Part shown: positions 1 through 7,438 of the stretch, in pieces
Layout of the letters: every line of letters starts with the position of its first letter
Position numbering within the stretch: the stretch's first letter is position 1
Source of the DNA: Anaerobacillus sp.
GTDB taxonomy: Bacteria; Bacillota; Bacilli; Bacillales; Anaerobacillaceae
Reading direction: 5' to 3'
Length of the DNA: 11,505 nt
Assembly (NCBI GenBank): GCA_007118195.1
Contig: SKSA01000269.1
Span: forward strand, 1 to 11,505
The notes under the pieces: model-generated
What the model was told of the DNA's origin: nothing
Database searches by the model: none
The model's input: only the letters and a program-made list of their open reading frames with translations
Made by a program: the position numbers and the translations under genes

Positions 1-1
1 A

Positions 2-667
2 GCTGGTGTTCACTTCGGTCATCAAACTCGTCGTTGGAACCCAAAAATGGATCGCTACATCTTCACCGAAAGAAACGGAATTTATATTATTGACCTTCAA
101 AAGACGGTCAAAAAAGTTGAGACTGCTTACTATTTCGTAAGAGACTTAGCTGCTCAAGGTGGTAAAGTACTATTTGTAGGTACGAAAAAACAAGCACAAG
201 ATTCAGTAAAAGAAGAAGCTTTGCGTTGTGGTATGTACTTCATTAACCAACGTTGGTTAGGTGGAACTTTAACAAACTTTGAAACGATTCAAAAGCGTAT
301 TTCTCGCTTAAAAGAATTAGAAAAAATGCAAGAAGACGGAACTTTTGAAGTTCTTCCTAAAAAAGAAGTTATCCTTCTTAAAAAAGAAATGGACCGTCTT
401 GAAAAATTCTTAGGCGGAATTAAAGATATGAAAGGCATTCCTGATGCTTTATTCATTATCGACCCTCGTAAAGAGCGTATTGCAATCGCGGAAGCACGTA
501 AATTAAATATTCCGATCGTTGCAATCGTTGATACGAACTGTGATCCTGATGAAATCGACTACGTTATCCCTGGTAACGATGATGCAATCCGTGCAGTAAA
601 ACTTCTTACTGGTAAAATAGCAGATGCAATTATCGAAGCTAACCAAGGTGAAGAAACGTCAGCATAA
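2..667 (+). CDS. rpsB: 30S ribosomal protein S2 (5' partial)
   Basis: Component of the small ribosomal subunit that binds late in 30S assembly near the head-body junction and helps recruit S1 or position mRNA. The gene is open from the left edge in the frame of base 2. The first visible residues, [16 protein letters not shown], are the conserved S2 N-terminal motif, so by comparison with B. subtilis S2 about 11 residues including the start codon lie outside the window. Other hallmarks are [51 protein letters not shown] and the C-terminal [19 protein letters not shown]. The frame ends at TAA 665-667 with a short acidic tail, as is usual. A methionine at base 47 would start the protein inside this conserved block and is not the real start. 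A strong hairpin follows, then tsf, the usual partner. Identification is secure; the promoter and any S2 autoregulatory leader are out of view. Confidence 0.98.
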   Translation, partial: AGVHFGHQTRRWNPKMDRYIFTERNGIYIIDLQKTVKKVETAYYFVRDLAAQGGKVLFVGTKKQAQDSVKEEALRCGMYFINQRWLGGTLTNFETIQKRISRLKELEKMQEDGTFEVLPKKEVILLKKEMDRLEKFLGGIKDMKGIPDALFIIDPRKERIAIAEARKLNIPIVAIVDTNCDPDEIDYVIPGNDDAIRAVKLLTGKIADAIIEANQGEETSA

Positions 668-680
668 TTTAATTTTGCTC

Positions 681-721
681 TAAAAGGGTGGTAAAGGGTT
701 TTACCCTTTACCACCCTTTTA
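681..721 (+). terminator. Perfect 19-bp hairpin after rpsB, probable terminator or attenuator
   Basis: Bases 681-699 and 703-721 are exact reverse complements around a TTT loop. The stem runs TAAAAGGGTGGTAAAGGGT on the left. It begins 13 bases after the rpsB stop. The right arm ends in only four T residues and then runs into A-rich sequence, so the U-tract is short for a classical intrinsic terminator. It could work as a partial terminator that lowers tsf expression relative to rpsB, or as a 3' stabilising stem. The hairpin is certain from the sequence; the termination role is inferred. Confidence 0.7.
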
Positions 722-785
722 AAAAAATAAAAAATACCAATACTAAGAAGATGAATGATAAAAGCTTTAGATTTAGTACATATTG

Positions 786-792
786 AAGGAGG
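786..792 (+). promoter_or_regulatory. Ribosome binding site that sets the tsf start
   Basis: AAGGAGG lies 7 bases before ATG 800. It supports that start over the in-frame ATG at 755, which has no comparable site. Confidence 0.85.
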
Positions 793-799
793 AAGAATA

Positions 800-1678
800 A
801 TGGCAATTACTGCAAGCATGGTTAAAGAACTACGTGAAAAAACGGGTGCAGGTATGATGGATTGTAAAAAAGCACTTACTGAAACTGATGGTGATATGGA
901 AAAAGCGGTTGACCTACTTCGTGAAAAGGGAATCGCAAAAGCAGCAAAGAAAGCAGACCGAATTGCAGCAGAAGGATTAGCTTTTGTTGGAGTTGACGGT
1001 AATAAAGCGGCAATCGTTGAAGTTAATTCTGAAACTGACTTCGTTGCAAAAAATGAAAACTTTAAAAGTCTTGTAGCAAACGTAGCAGGAAGCATCCTTA
1101 AAAATGATCCAAAAACAGTGGAAGAAGCATTAGGACAAGCGTATGAAAATACAACTCTTCAAGAGTTTATCAATACACAAATCGCTAAAATCGGCGAAAA
1201 GATTTCATTACGTCGTTTTGAAATTGTAGAAAAAACTGATAATGATGTTTTTGGCTCATATTTACATATGGGTGGAAAAATTGGTGTGTTAACAGTTCTT
1301 GAAGGTTCAAAAGATGGAGAACTTGCTAAAGATGTAGCGATGCACGTTGCTGCTATTAATCCATTATATGTTTCTCGTGACCAAGTTTCTGAAGAAGAAG
1401 TTGCTCGTGAGCGTGAAGTATTAACTCAGCAAGCGTTAAATGAAGGTAAACCTGAAAAAATTGTTGCTAAAATGGTTGAAGGTCGTTTAAGTAAGTATTT
1501 CGAAGACATTTGTTTACTGGATCAACCTTTTGTTAAAGATGGAGACCAAAAGGTTGGAAAATATGTGAGCAATAAGGGTGCTACTGTTAAAGGTTTTATT
1601 CGTTACGAAGTAGGCGAAGGTATGGAGAAGCGTGAAGAAAACTTTGCTGAAGAGGTAATGTCTCAAGTTAAAAAGTAA
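800..1678 (+). CDS. tsf: Translation elongation factor Ts (EF-Ts)
   Basis: Cytoplasmic guanine-nucleotide exchange factor that releases GDP from EF-Tu so it can reload GTP and carry aminoacyl-tRNA. The product is 292 residues, matching the roughly 293 of B. subtilis. The N-terminal UBA-like domain (about 1-55) contains [12 protein letters not shown] (15-26). The TDFVAKN motif at 79-85 carries Asp80 and Phe81, the pair known in E. coli EF-Ts to contact the EF-Tu nucleotide site. The C-terminal dimerisation-type region follows ([48 protein letters not shown]) and ends [25 protein letters not shown]. An upstream in-frame ATG at 755 would add 15 residues absent from the family; the AAGGAGG site points to 800. 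The gene lies between the rpsB hairpin and a terminator before pyrH. Secure. Confidence 0.98.
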   Translation: MAITASMVKELREKTGAGMMDCKKALTETDGDMEKAVDLLREKGIAKAAKKADRIAAEGLAFVGVDGNKAAIVEVNSETDFVAKNENFKSLVANVAGSILKNDPKTVEEALGQAYENTTLQEFINTQIAKIGEKISLRRFEIVEKTDNDVFGSYLHMGGKIGVLTVLEGSKDGELAKDVAMHVAAINPLYVSRDQVSEEEVAREREVLTQQALNEGKPEKIVAKMVEGRLSKYFEDICLLDQPFVKDGDQKVGKYVSNKGATVKGFIRYEVGEGMEKREENFAEEVMSQVKK

Positions 1679-1686
1679 GCATATTT

Positions 1687-1709
1687 AGGGGCACTTAGTG
1701 TCCCTTTTT
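1687..1709 (+). terminator. Rho-independent terminator after tsf
   Basis: Stem AGGGGCAC (1687-1694) pairs with GTGTCCCT (1698-1705) around a TTA loop, with one G-U pair, and runs into five T residues at 1705-1709. It lies 8 bases past the tsf stop and 32 bases before pyrH. No convincing promoter is visible between it and pyrH, so pyrH is probably expressed by read-through, and the signal may act as a partial terminator. Confidence 0.75.
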
Positions 1710-1731
1710 CCAAATTGTTTTTGATACTACT

Positions 1732-1736
1732 GGAGG
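1732..1736 (+). promoter_or_regulatory. Ribosome binding site that sets the pyrH start
   Basis: GGAGG lies 5 bases before ATG 1742. It favours this start over the in-frame TTG at 1715, which would sit just after the terminator and add nine hydrophobic residues unlike the family. Confidence 0.85.
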
Positions 1737-1741
1737 TTAAA

Positions 1742-2467
1742 ATGGAAAAACCAAAGTATAAAAGAATAGTATTAAAGCTAAGTGGTGAAGCACTAGCAGG
1801 AGAACAAGGTTATGGAATTGATCCTACAGTCATTCAATCAATTGCCGAGCAAATCAAAGAGATTGTTTCTTTAGATGTAGAAGTAGCAATTATCGTTGGT
1901 GGAGGCAATATTTGGCGGGGAATGGCTGGTAGCGCAAAGGGGATGGATCGTGCTACTGCTGATTATATGGGGATGTTAGCTACAGTGATGAACTCATTAG
2001 CACTTCAAGACAGCTTAGAAAATATTGACGTTCCCACTCGAGTGCAAACGTCTATTGAAATGCGCCAGGTTGCTGAACCATACATAAGAAGAAGAGCGAT
2101 AAGACATTTAGAAAAAAGCCGTGTTGTTATTTTTGCAGGAGGTACTGGTAACCCGTATTTCTCTACAGATACAACAGCAGCATTGAGAGCTGCTGAAATC
2201 GAAGCAGAAGTAATTTTAATGGCTAAAAACAAAGTTGACGGTGTTTATAGTGCAGATCCATCAATTGATAAAACGGCAAAAAAATATGAAACATTATCAT
2301 ATTTAGATGTATTAAAAGAAGGTTTAGCCGTTATGGATTCTACGGCATCATCTTTATGTATGGACAATGATATTCCACTTATAGTATTTTCAATAATGGA
2401 AGAAGGAAATATTAAGCGTGCTGTTTTAGGAGAAAATATCGGAACATTCGTTAGGGGGAATGAATAA
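1742..2467 (+). CDS. pyrH: UMP kinase (uridylate kinase)
   Basis: Bacterial-type hexameric UMP kinase of the amino-acid-kinase family. It phosphorylates UMP to UDP with ATP in pyrimidine nucleotide synthesis, and in the family is typically activated by GTP and inhibited by UTP. The product is 241 residues, against about 240 in B. subtilis. Visible motifs are the N-terminal KLSGEAL (12-18), GGGNIWRG (53-60) in the phosphate and UMP-binding region, [12 protein letters not shown] (133-144) and [10 protein letters not shown] (164-173) in the ATP-side domain. The final TAA shares its last base with the frr ATG (TAATG at 2465-2469), which suggests translational coupling. The order tsf-pyrH-frr is widely conserved. 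Secure. Confidence 0.98.
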   Translation: MEKPKYKRIVLKLSGEALAGEQGYGIDPTVIQSIAEQIKEIVSLDVEVAIIVGGGNIWRGMAGSAKGMDRATADYMGMLATVMNSLALQDSLENIDVPTRVQTSIEMRQVAEPYIRRRAIRHLEKSRVVIFAGGTGNPYFSTDTTAALRAAEIEAEVILMAKNKVDGVYSADPSIDKTAKKYETLSYLDVLKEGLAVMDSTASSLCMDNDIPLIVFSIMEEGNIKRAVLGENIGTFVRGNE

Positions 2468-3024
2468 TGAGTAAAGAGGTATTAAAGTTATCTGAAGAAA
2501 AAATGAACAAAGCGATTGAAGCGTTACGTCGTGAACTTTCAACATTACGTGCAGGTCGCGCAAACCCGTCTATTTTAGATAAAGTACAAGTCGAGTATTA
2601 TGGAGCGCTGACACCTTTAAATCAATTAGCATCTATTACAGTACCAGAAGCAAGATTATTATTAATTCAACCTTATGATAAAACGGCTCTTAGTGATATC
2701 GACAGAGCGATTCAAAAATCGGACTTAGGATTAAGTCCTTCTAACGATGGAACTGTGATTCGAATTACAATTCCACCTCTTACAGAAGAAAGACGTCGTG
2801 ATTTAGTTAAGCTTGTAAAAAAATATGCAGAAGAAGCAAAAGTTGCTATTCGTAATATACGCCGTGATGCTAATGATGAATTGAAAAAAATTCAAAAAGG
2901 CGGAGAAATTACAGAAGATGAATTACGTCGTAGCACAGATGATGTACAAAAATTGACGGATAAAGAAATTGTTCAAATAGATGAGGTAGCGTCTCATAAA
3001 GAAAAAGAAATTATGGAAGTGTAG
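2467..3024 (+). CDS. frr: Ribosome recycling factor (RRF)
   Basis: Acts with EF-G to split post-termination 70S complexes and free ribosomes from mRNA. The product is 185 residues, the same length as B. subtilis RRF. The sequence fits the two-domain fold: a long helical bundle made from the N- and C-terminal parts ([21 protein letters not shown] near 20-40; [22 protein letters not shown] and the helix around [21 protein letters not shown]), and a beta-rich domain II between them ([20 protein letters not shown], then the [18 protein letters not shown] hinge). The start overlaps the pyrH stop by one base. The run AGGGGG ending 9 bases before the ATG serves as the ribosome binding site inside the pyrH end. 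A strong terminator follows, closing the translation block. Confidence 0.98.
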   Translation: MSKEVLKLSEEKMNKAIEALRRELSTLRAGRANPSILDKVQVEYYGALTPLNQLASITVPEARLLLIQPYDKTALSDIDRAIQKSDLGLSPSNDGTVIRITIPPLTEERRRDLVKLVKKYAEEAKVAIRNIRRDANDELKKIQKGGEITEDELRRSTDDVQKLTDKEIVQIDEVASHKEKEIMEV

Positions 3025-3054
3025 CATATTTCAAGGTAAAATAGAATAATGAAT

Positions 3055-3085
3055 AGACCCTCTATTAAATTCAGGGGGTTTTTTT
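3055..3085 (+). terminator. Rho-independent terminator after frr
   Basis: ACCCTCT (3057-3063) pairs with AGGGGGT (3073-3079), with one U-G pair, around a 9-base loop, and is followed by a seven-T run at 3079-3085. This is the best formed intrinsic terminator in the window. It lies 31 bases past the frr stop and separates the translation genes from the envelope genes. Confidence 0.88.
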
Positions 3086-3106
3086 ATACTTACGGTGATT
3101 AAGACA

Positions 3107-3135
3107 TTGTGAAGAAGCTATTTATCATATACAAT
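3107..3135 (+). promoter_or_regulatory. Candidate sigma-A promoter for uppS and downstream genes
   Basis: TTGTGA (3107-3112) and TACAAT (3130-3135) are 17 bases apart. They match the vegetative -35 hexamer at 4 of 6 positions and the -10 hexamer at 5 of 6. Transcription would begin near 3142, about 40 bases before uppS. The position directly after a strong terminator, in a spacer that needs a promoter, supports it. This is a consensus match only. Confidence 0.5.
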
Positions 3136-3181
3136 TGTTAAAGCGTGTTAAAATATAAGTTTTTTTATGGGGGACAACCAA

Positions 3182-3949
3182 ATGCTTGAAAAGCTCTCAA
3201 ACTGGAAGGCAAAAACCAAACAAGGGAATGAAATAGAAGGGGTTAAATTAGAAAATGTTCCGAAGCACGTGGCGATCATCATGGATGGCAACGGGCGTTG
3301 GGCTAAAAAACGTGGGCTACCTAGAATTGCCGGGCACCGTGAAGGTATGAGTGTTATCAATAAGATTGTAAAAAAAGCTAATAGTTTAGGGGTTGAAGTG
3401 CTTACTTTATATGCTTTTTCTACAGAAAATTGGAAAAGACCTAAAAATGAAGTTGATTTTTTAATGCGTCTACCGGAACGTTACTTAAGTGTTGAGTTAC
3501 CAAAATTAATTGAAGAAAATGTAAAGGTACGTCTAATGGGTAGCAAAGATAGTTTACCAACACATACGATTAATGCAGTTGATAATGCGATCGAAAAAAC
3601 AAAAATGAATACAGGACTTGTATTAAACTTTGCTTTAAATTATGGAAGTCGTGATGAGATCGTATCTGCCATTCAAAAAATAGCCCATGAACTTAGTGTA
3701 GGTAAACTCGATCATAATAGTATAAATGATGAATTAGTTGGACAGTATTTAATGACACAAGAACTAAGGGACCCAGACTTGTTAATACGAACAAGTGGTG
3801 AAATTCGCTTAAGTAACTTTATGTTATGGCAACTTGCATACACTGAGTTTTGGTTTACAGATGTTCTCTGGCCTGATTTCACGGAACAACATTTCTTAGA
3901 GGCCATACAAGTTTACCAACAGCGAACTAGGCGCTATGGGGGTATATAG
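3182..3949 (+). CDS. uppS: Undecaprenyl diphosphate synthase (cis-prenyltransferase, UppS)
   Basis: Adds eight isopentenyl units in cis to farnesyl diphosphate to make C55 undecaprenyl diphosphate, the lipid carrier for peptidoglycan and teichoic-acid precursors. It acts at the inner face of the membrane. The product is 255 residues. HVAIIMDGNGRWAKKRGLPRIAG (29-51) contains the catalytic Asp35 and the diphosphate-binding loop. YAFSTENWKRP (77-87) and RTSGEIRLSNFMLWQ (203-217) are the other family signatures, with the arginines and Ser that bind isopentenyl diphosphate. The C-terminus ends RRYGGI as in B. subtilis. The ATG at 3182 is chosen because GGGGGA (3169-3174) is well spaced before it and MLEKLSNWK aligns with the B. 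subtilis N-terminus. An ATG at 3167 would add five residues and would overlap this ribosome binding site. The gene heads the envelope group, 15 bases before cdsA. Confidence 0.97.
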   Translation: MLEKLSNWKAKTKQGNEIEGVKLENVPKHVAIIMDGNGRWAKKRGLPRIAGHREGMSVINKIVKKANSLGVEVLTLYAFSTENWKRPKNEVDFLMRLPERYLSVELPKLIEENVKVRLMGSKDSLPTHTINAVDNAIEKTKMNTGLVLNFALNYGSRDEIVSAIQKIAHELSVGKLDHNSINDELVGQYLMTQELRDPDLLIRTSGEIRLSNFMLWQLAYTEFWFTDVLWPDFTEQHFLEAIQVYQQRTRRYGGI

Positions 3950-3964
3950 AAAGGAGAACTTCCA

Positions 3965-4759
3965 ATGAAAGAGAGAATTATCACGGGGGTTATTGCTGGA
4001 CTAGTATTTATTCTGTTGGTCTTGATCGGCGGATTCCCCTTTACATTAGCAATTATGCTATTAGCATCAATTGGGATGATTGAACTGTTAAGAATGAGAA
4101 ATATCACTCCATCTTCGTTCGTCGGAATAGTAAGTCTGTTATTTTTGTGGACGTTAACGATTCCAAACACGTGGCTTGAGTTAAGTTTTTTAATACATAT
4201 TAGTCGGGAAGAATTAATTTTAGCTTTTCTTCTATTTTTACTTGCCTTAACTGTATTTACGAAAAACACATTTACCTTCGATGATGTTGGCTTTATTATT
4301 ATATCTTCTGTGTACGTTGGTTTTGGCTTTCACTTTTTAATTGAGACAAGACTTCTTGAACAAGGCTTAACGTTAGTATTTTTTATTCTGTTCTTAATTT
4401 GGTCTACTGATTCCGGTGCTTATTTTGCAGGTAGGTCGTTTGGTAAAAGGAAGCTTTGGCCAGAAATCAGTCCGAAAAAAACGATTGAAGGTTCTTTAGG
4501 GGGAATGTTTTGTGCCCTGGTTATAGGTCTTATTTTTAATGCGTTTTTTATTGTTTTTGATGACCTTTTAAAAGTGATCTTAATGATCGTTGTTGTTTCA
4601 GTCATTGGGCAGTTAGGAGATTTAGTAGAATCTGCATTGAAACGCCATTATAGTGTGAAGGATTCAGGACATATTTTACCAGGGCACGGTGGCATTTTAG
4701 ATCGTTTTGATAGTTTAATTTTTGTTATGCCTATTTTATACTTATTTCAATTTATTTAA
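3965..4759 (+). CDS. cdsA: Phosphatidate cytidylyltransferase (CDP-diglyceride synthase)
   Basis: Integral membrane enzyme that converts phosphatidic acid and CTP into CDP-diacylglycerol, the precursor of phosphatidylglycerol and other phospholipids. The product is 264 residues, close to the 269 of B. subtilis, and very hydrophobic. Membrane segments are visible near 7-20, 26-41, 52-68, 83-98, 108-126, 135-147, 178-197, 203-217 and 250-263. The cytosolic catalytic part includes [29 protein letters not shown] (148-176). The family signature [25 protein letters not shown] (223-247) is complete, including the KD, HGG and DR residues. The ribosome binding site AAAGGAG lies 7 bases before ATG 3965. 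It is probably cotranscribed with uppS. Secure. Confidence 0.97.
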   Translation: MKERIITGVIAGLVFILLVLIGGFPFTLAIMLLASIGMIELLRMRNITPSSFVGIVSLLFLWTLTIPNTWLELSFLIHISREELILAFLLFLLALTVFTKNTFTFDDVGFIIISSVYVGFGFHFLIETRLLEQGLTLVFFILFLIWSTDSGAYFAGRSFGKRKLWPEISPKKTIEGSLGGMFCALVIGLIFNAFFIVFDDLLKVILMIVVVSVIGQLGDLVESALKRHYSVKDSGHILPGHGGILDRFDSLIFVMPILYLFQFI

Positions 4760-4812
4760 GTAGCAATATACATATCAATGAACGGACTACTACAAGTTAT
4801 GAGGAGTTATTT

Positions 4813-5964
4813 ATGAAAAAAATCAGTTTGCTAGGAGCTACTGGTTCAATTGGCACCCAAACTCTTGAGGTGATTGCCAATCACCCAGACAAGTTTGAAC
4901 TTGAAGCTATTTCTATTGGGAAAAATATTGAACTAGGCTTAAAACAAATAATTGAGTATAAACCTAAGCTTGTTTCAGTACAATTTAAAGAGGATTATGA
5001 TAGAATTTTAAAGGAAGTTCCTGAAAATGTGAAGTTGTTTTATGGAAAAGAAGGATTAGAAGAAGTTGCTGCTAATAATGATGCTGATATTCTCGTAAAT
5101 GCGGTGTTAGGTAGCGTAGGCTTAGGTCCAACATTATCAGCAATTCGCGCGGGTAAAACAATTGCGATTGCTAATAAAGAAACGTTAGTAACTGCTGGGC
5201 ACATTGTGACAAGTGAGGCAAAGAAATACAATACACAGTTATTGCCGGTTGATAGTGAACATTCAGCTATCTTTCAATGTCTGCAAGGAGAACGTTTAGT
5301 AGAAGTTGAAAAGCTTATTTTAACGGCTTCTGGAGGAAGTTTTCGTAACAAAGAGCGGAGCGACCTAAAAAATGTGACGGTTGAAGATGCTTTGAAACAC
5401 CCGAATTGGTCGATGGGGGCAAAAATTACGATTGATTCTGCGACAATGATGAATAAGGGACTTGAAGTAATTGAGGCTCATTGGTTGTTCGACATGCCGT
5501 ATGAAAAAATCGATGTATTACTTCATCAAGAAAGTATTATCCATTCAATGGTAGAATTTATCGATGGAAGTGTGATAGCTCAATTAGGAACACCGGATAT
5601 GAAAGTACCAATTCAATTTGCATTAACCTATCCAAACCGACTACAATTAGAAAATAAAAAACGATTAAACCTTTTAGAAATAGGAAAGTTACATTTTTCT
5701 AAGCCTTCATTGGATCGTTTCAGATGCCTTCAATTCGCGTTTGAGGCAGGTAAAAAGGGAGGAACGTATCCAACCGTATTAAATGCAGCGAACGAACAAG
5801 CAGTTTCATTATTTTTAGATGGAAAAATATCTTTTCTACAAATTGAAGATTCCATTGATCTTGCTCTCGATAATCATAATTACATAGCATCACCTTCACT
5901 TGAAGATATTCAAGAAATTGATCGTAAAACGCGTAAGTTTGTAGAATCTATGATGGTTAAATAA
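4813..5964 (+). CDS. dxr: 1-deoxy-D-xylulose 5-phosphate reductoisomerase
   Basis: First committed enzyme of the MEP pathway. It rearranges and reduces DXP to 2-C-methyl-D-erythritol 4-phosphate using NADPH and a divalent metal, supplying isopentenyl diphosphate to UppS two genes upstream. It is the target of fosmidomycin. The product is 383 residues, the B. subtilis length. The N-terminal NADPH-binding motif is [13 protein letters not shown] (6-18), and [10 protein letters not shown] is at 121-130. The metal ligands appear as Asp147 and Glu149 in PVDSEHSA and Glu218 in [11 protein letters not shown], matching the known E. coli ligands. ASGGSF (172-177) and [17 protein letters not shown] (196-212) hold substrate-contacting residues and the flexible loop. 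The ribosome binding site GAGGAG lies 7 bases before the ATG. The 53-base spacer after cdsA shows no terminator. Secure. Confidence 0.98.
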   Translation: MKKISLLGATGSIGTQTLEVIANHPDKFELEAISIGKNIELGLKQIIEYKPKLVSVQFKEDYDRILKEVPENVKLFYGKEGLEEVAANNDADILVNAVLGSVGLGPTLSAIRAGKTIAIANKETLVTAGHIVTSEAKKYNTQLLPVDSEHSAIFQCLQGERLVEVEKLILTASGGSFRNKERSDLKNVTVEDALKHPNWSMGAKITIDSATMMNKGLEVIEAHWLFDMPYEKIDVLLHQESIIHSMVEFIDGSVIAQLGTPDMKVPIQFALTYPNRLQLENKKRLNLLEIGKLHFSKPSLDRFRCLQFAFEAGKKGGTYPTVLNAANEQAVSLFLDGKISFLQIEDSIDLALDNHNYIASPSLEDIQEIDRKTRKFVESMMVK

Positions 5965-5968
5965 TGAT

Positions 5969-5992
5969 CACAATAAAGCTTACTTTGTTGTG
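5969..5992 (+). other. Small stem-loop in the dxr-rseP spacer
   Basis: CACAATAAAG (5969-5978) pairs with CTTTGTTGTG (5983-5992) around CTTA, giving ten pairs with one U-G. No T-run follows, so it is not a good terminator. It ends 23 bases before the rseP start and leaves that gene's AAGG site free. It may be an mRNA stability or processing stem, or a chance stem in AT-rich sequence. Confidence 0.35.
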
Positions 5993-6015
5993 AAATAAAC
6001 AAAAAAGGTTGTGGT

Positions 6016-7275
6016 ATGATGAATACATTTATTTCCATCATTATTATATTTGGATTGCTCGTATTCATCCATGAGCTTGGACACTTAATATTTGCAAAAC
6101 GTGCCGGCATTTTATGTAGAGAGTTTGCTATTGGTTTTGGTCCTAAGCTATTTTCTTATAAAAAGGATGAAACCGTTTATACAATTCGCCTTTTACCACT
6201 AGGTGGGTTTGTTCGAATGGCCGGGGAAGACCCGGAAATGATTGAGATAAAACCAGGGTTTCAAATTGGACTTGTTTTCTCACCAACTGGAAAAGTGAAA
6301 GATATTGTTATCAATAATAAGTCCAAACACCCAGAAGCGAAAGTGATTACTGTTGAAAAAATTGATCTAGAGCACAAACTAATGATTGAGGGTTACGATG
6401 AAGACGAACAACTTCAAACCTTTTATGTAGACCCAAAAGCTGATTATATATATGATGAACAGCGAACACAAATTGCGCCTCATAACCGGCAATTTGGCTC
6501 TAAAACATTATCACAACGTGCCATTGCTATTTTTGCTGGTCCAGCAATGAACTTTGCATTGGCGGTCGTTATTTTATTTTCGTTTTCATTACTCCAAGGG
6601 ATGCCTGTTGACAAACCGATGGTCGGTGAAGTGATTCCTGATGGTGCTGCGATAGAAGCTGGTCTTCAAGAAGGGGATCTAGTGGTTGCGATCGATGGAA
6701 AGCCTTTAGAGAACTGGAGAGATTTAACGAGTGTCATTCAAAAAAATCCTAACCAAGAGTTAATGTTTACAGTAGATCGAAATGGTGATGTATTTCAAGT
6801 ACCAGTTACACCTCATGAACGGATAGGACCTAATGAAGTAATGGATGGTTATATCGGTATTTTTCCACCTACAGAGTTTTCTGTTCTGGGATCAATCATG
6901 TTTGGTTTTACCCAAACATACGAGTACATCGTTCTTATTATCCAAAGCTTAGGGATGTTAATAACTGGGCAATTTACCTTAGATCACTTATCAGGACCAG
7001 TTGGAATTTATAATTATACCGGCCAAGCTGCTGAAATGGGAATTTTAGTTTTAATGCAGTGGGCGGCAATATTAAGTATCAATTTAGGGATTATCAATTT
7101 ATTACCATTACCTGCTTTAGACGGTGGTAGACTAATCTTTATCGGTTTAGAGGCAGTTCGCGGAAAACCGATTGATCCACAAAAAGAAGGGATCGTTCAT
7201 TTCGTTGGCTTTGCGTTATTAATGCTATTAATGCTTGTCGTAACATGGAACGATATTAATAAATTCTTTTTATAG
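6016..7275 (+). CDS. rseP: Site-2 intramembrane zinc metalloprotease RseP/RasP
   Basis: Membrane protease that cuts substrates within the lipid bilayer. The B. subtilis orthologue RasP (YluC) completes degradation of anti-sigma factors such as RsiW and clears signal-peptide remnants. The product is 419 residues, close to RasP. The zinc motif HELGH is at 19-23 in the first membrane segment (about 5-27). [10 protein letters not shown] (63-72) is the conserved membrane-associated loop. GPAMNF (175-180) opens the second segment (about 170-194). A single PDZ domain spans about 200-265, as in Gram-positive members, where E. coli RseP has two. LSGPVGI (325-331) precedes [11 protein letters not shown] (361-371), whose Asp369 is the third zinc ligand. 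A last segment lies near 393-411. The start has tandem ATGs at 6016 and 6019; AAGG at 6005-6008 suits either, so the N-terminus is uncertain by one residue. The gene follows dxr as in B. subtilis. Confidence 0.97.
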   Translation: MMNTFISIIIIFGLLVFIHELGHLIFAKRAGILCREFAIGFGPKLFSYKKDETVYTIRLLPLGGFVRMAGEDPEMIEIKPGFQIGLVFSPTGKVKDIVINNKSKHPEAKVITVEKIDLEHKLMIEGYDEDEQLQTFYVDPKADYIYDEQRTQIAPHNRQFGSKTLSQRAIAIFAGPAMNFALAVVILFSFSLLQGMPVDKPMVGEVIPDGAAIEAGLQEGDLVVAIDGKPLENWRDLTSVIQKNPNQELMFTVDRNGDVFQVPVTPHERIGPNEVMDGYIGIFPPTEFSVLGSIMFGFTQTYEYIVLIIQSLGMLITGQFTLDHLSGPVGIYNYTGQAAEMGILVLMQWAAILSINLGIINLLPLPALDGGRLIFIGLEAVRGKPIDPQKEGIVHFVGFALLMLLMLVVTWNDINKFFL

Positions 7276-7279
7276 TGTT

Positions 7280-7418
7280 GAGTTATGAAAGTAAAGTGTT
7301 GTGTTATGAGTGTTGAGTGAAGAGTTATGTAGGTAAAGCTTCGAAGCTTTTTTACAAAACTCAAAACTCAAAACTCAAAACTCAAAACTCAAAACTCAAA
7401 ACTCAAAACTCAAAACTG
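7280..7418. repeat. Heptad-repeat hairpin element between rseP and proS
   Basis: The left part (7280-7328) is seven consecutive 7-base units: GAGTTAT, GAAAGTA, AAGTGTT, GTGTTAT, GAGTGTT, GAGTGAA, GAGTTAT. The centre (7329-7355) is GTA, a palindromic core and TAC. The right part (7356-7418) is eight exact copies of AAAACTC and a final AAAACTG. The right unit is the reverse complement of GAGTTTT, so the left heptads are degenerate partners of the right ones, in register across the centre. By eye about 35 of 49 left-arm bases match the reverse complement of the right arm. The element fills nearly the whole spacer between two housekeeping genes. The repeat counts are read directly; the identity and origin of the element are not known to me. 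Confidence 0.9.
7335..7353 (+). terminator. Terminator-like palindrome at the centre of the heptad element
   Basis: AAAGCTTCGAAGCTTT (7335-7350) is a perfect 16-base palindrome and is followed by more T, giving six T residues at 7348-7353. In RNA this makes a short hairpin with a U-tract downstream of rseP, extended by GTA/TAC and the heptad arms outside it. It could terminate the uppS-rseP transcript. The core is AT-rich and its loop must open some pairs, so its strength is uncertain. Confidence 0.55.
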
Positions 7419-7438
7419 AAAATATAGAGGTGTTTTAG

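Noticed and set aside
755..799. Upstream in-frame extension of tsf
   Set aside because: The 15 extra residues cover the true ribosome binding site and are not found in EF-Ts proteins.
559..1095. 178-residue open frame on the reverse strand over the rpsB end and tsf start
   Set aside because: It lies antisense to two well supported conserved genes and spans the intergenic hairpin. It has no recognisable protein family and a composition typical of an antisense shadow.
1715..1741. TTG start giving a longer pyrH product
   Set aside because: It has no ribosome binding site, lies just after the tsf terminator, and adds residues absent from UMP kinases.
3934..4269. 111-residue reverse-strand open frame within cdsA
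   Set aside because: It is antisense to the hydrophobic cdsA coding sequence and has no family features, so it is a shadow frame.
4760..4812. Hidden element in the cdsA-dxr spacer
   Set aside because: Apart from the dxr ribosome binding site I see no hairpin, repeat or promoter in these 53 bases.
7356..7418. Possible CRISPR array from the AAAACTC repeats
   Set aside because: The units are 7 bases, directly adjacent with no spacers. This is a simple tandem repeat.
7276..7438. Possible T-box riboswitch controlling proS
   Set aside because: The conserved T-box antiterminator sequence (AGGGTGGNACCGCG-like) and specifier-loop architecture are absent, and the spacer is filled by heptad repeats.
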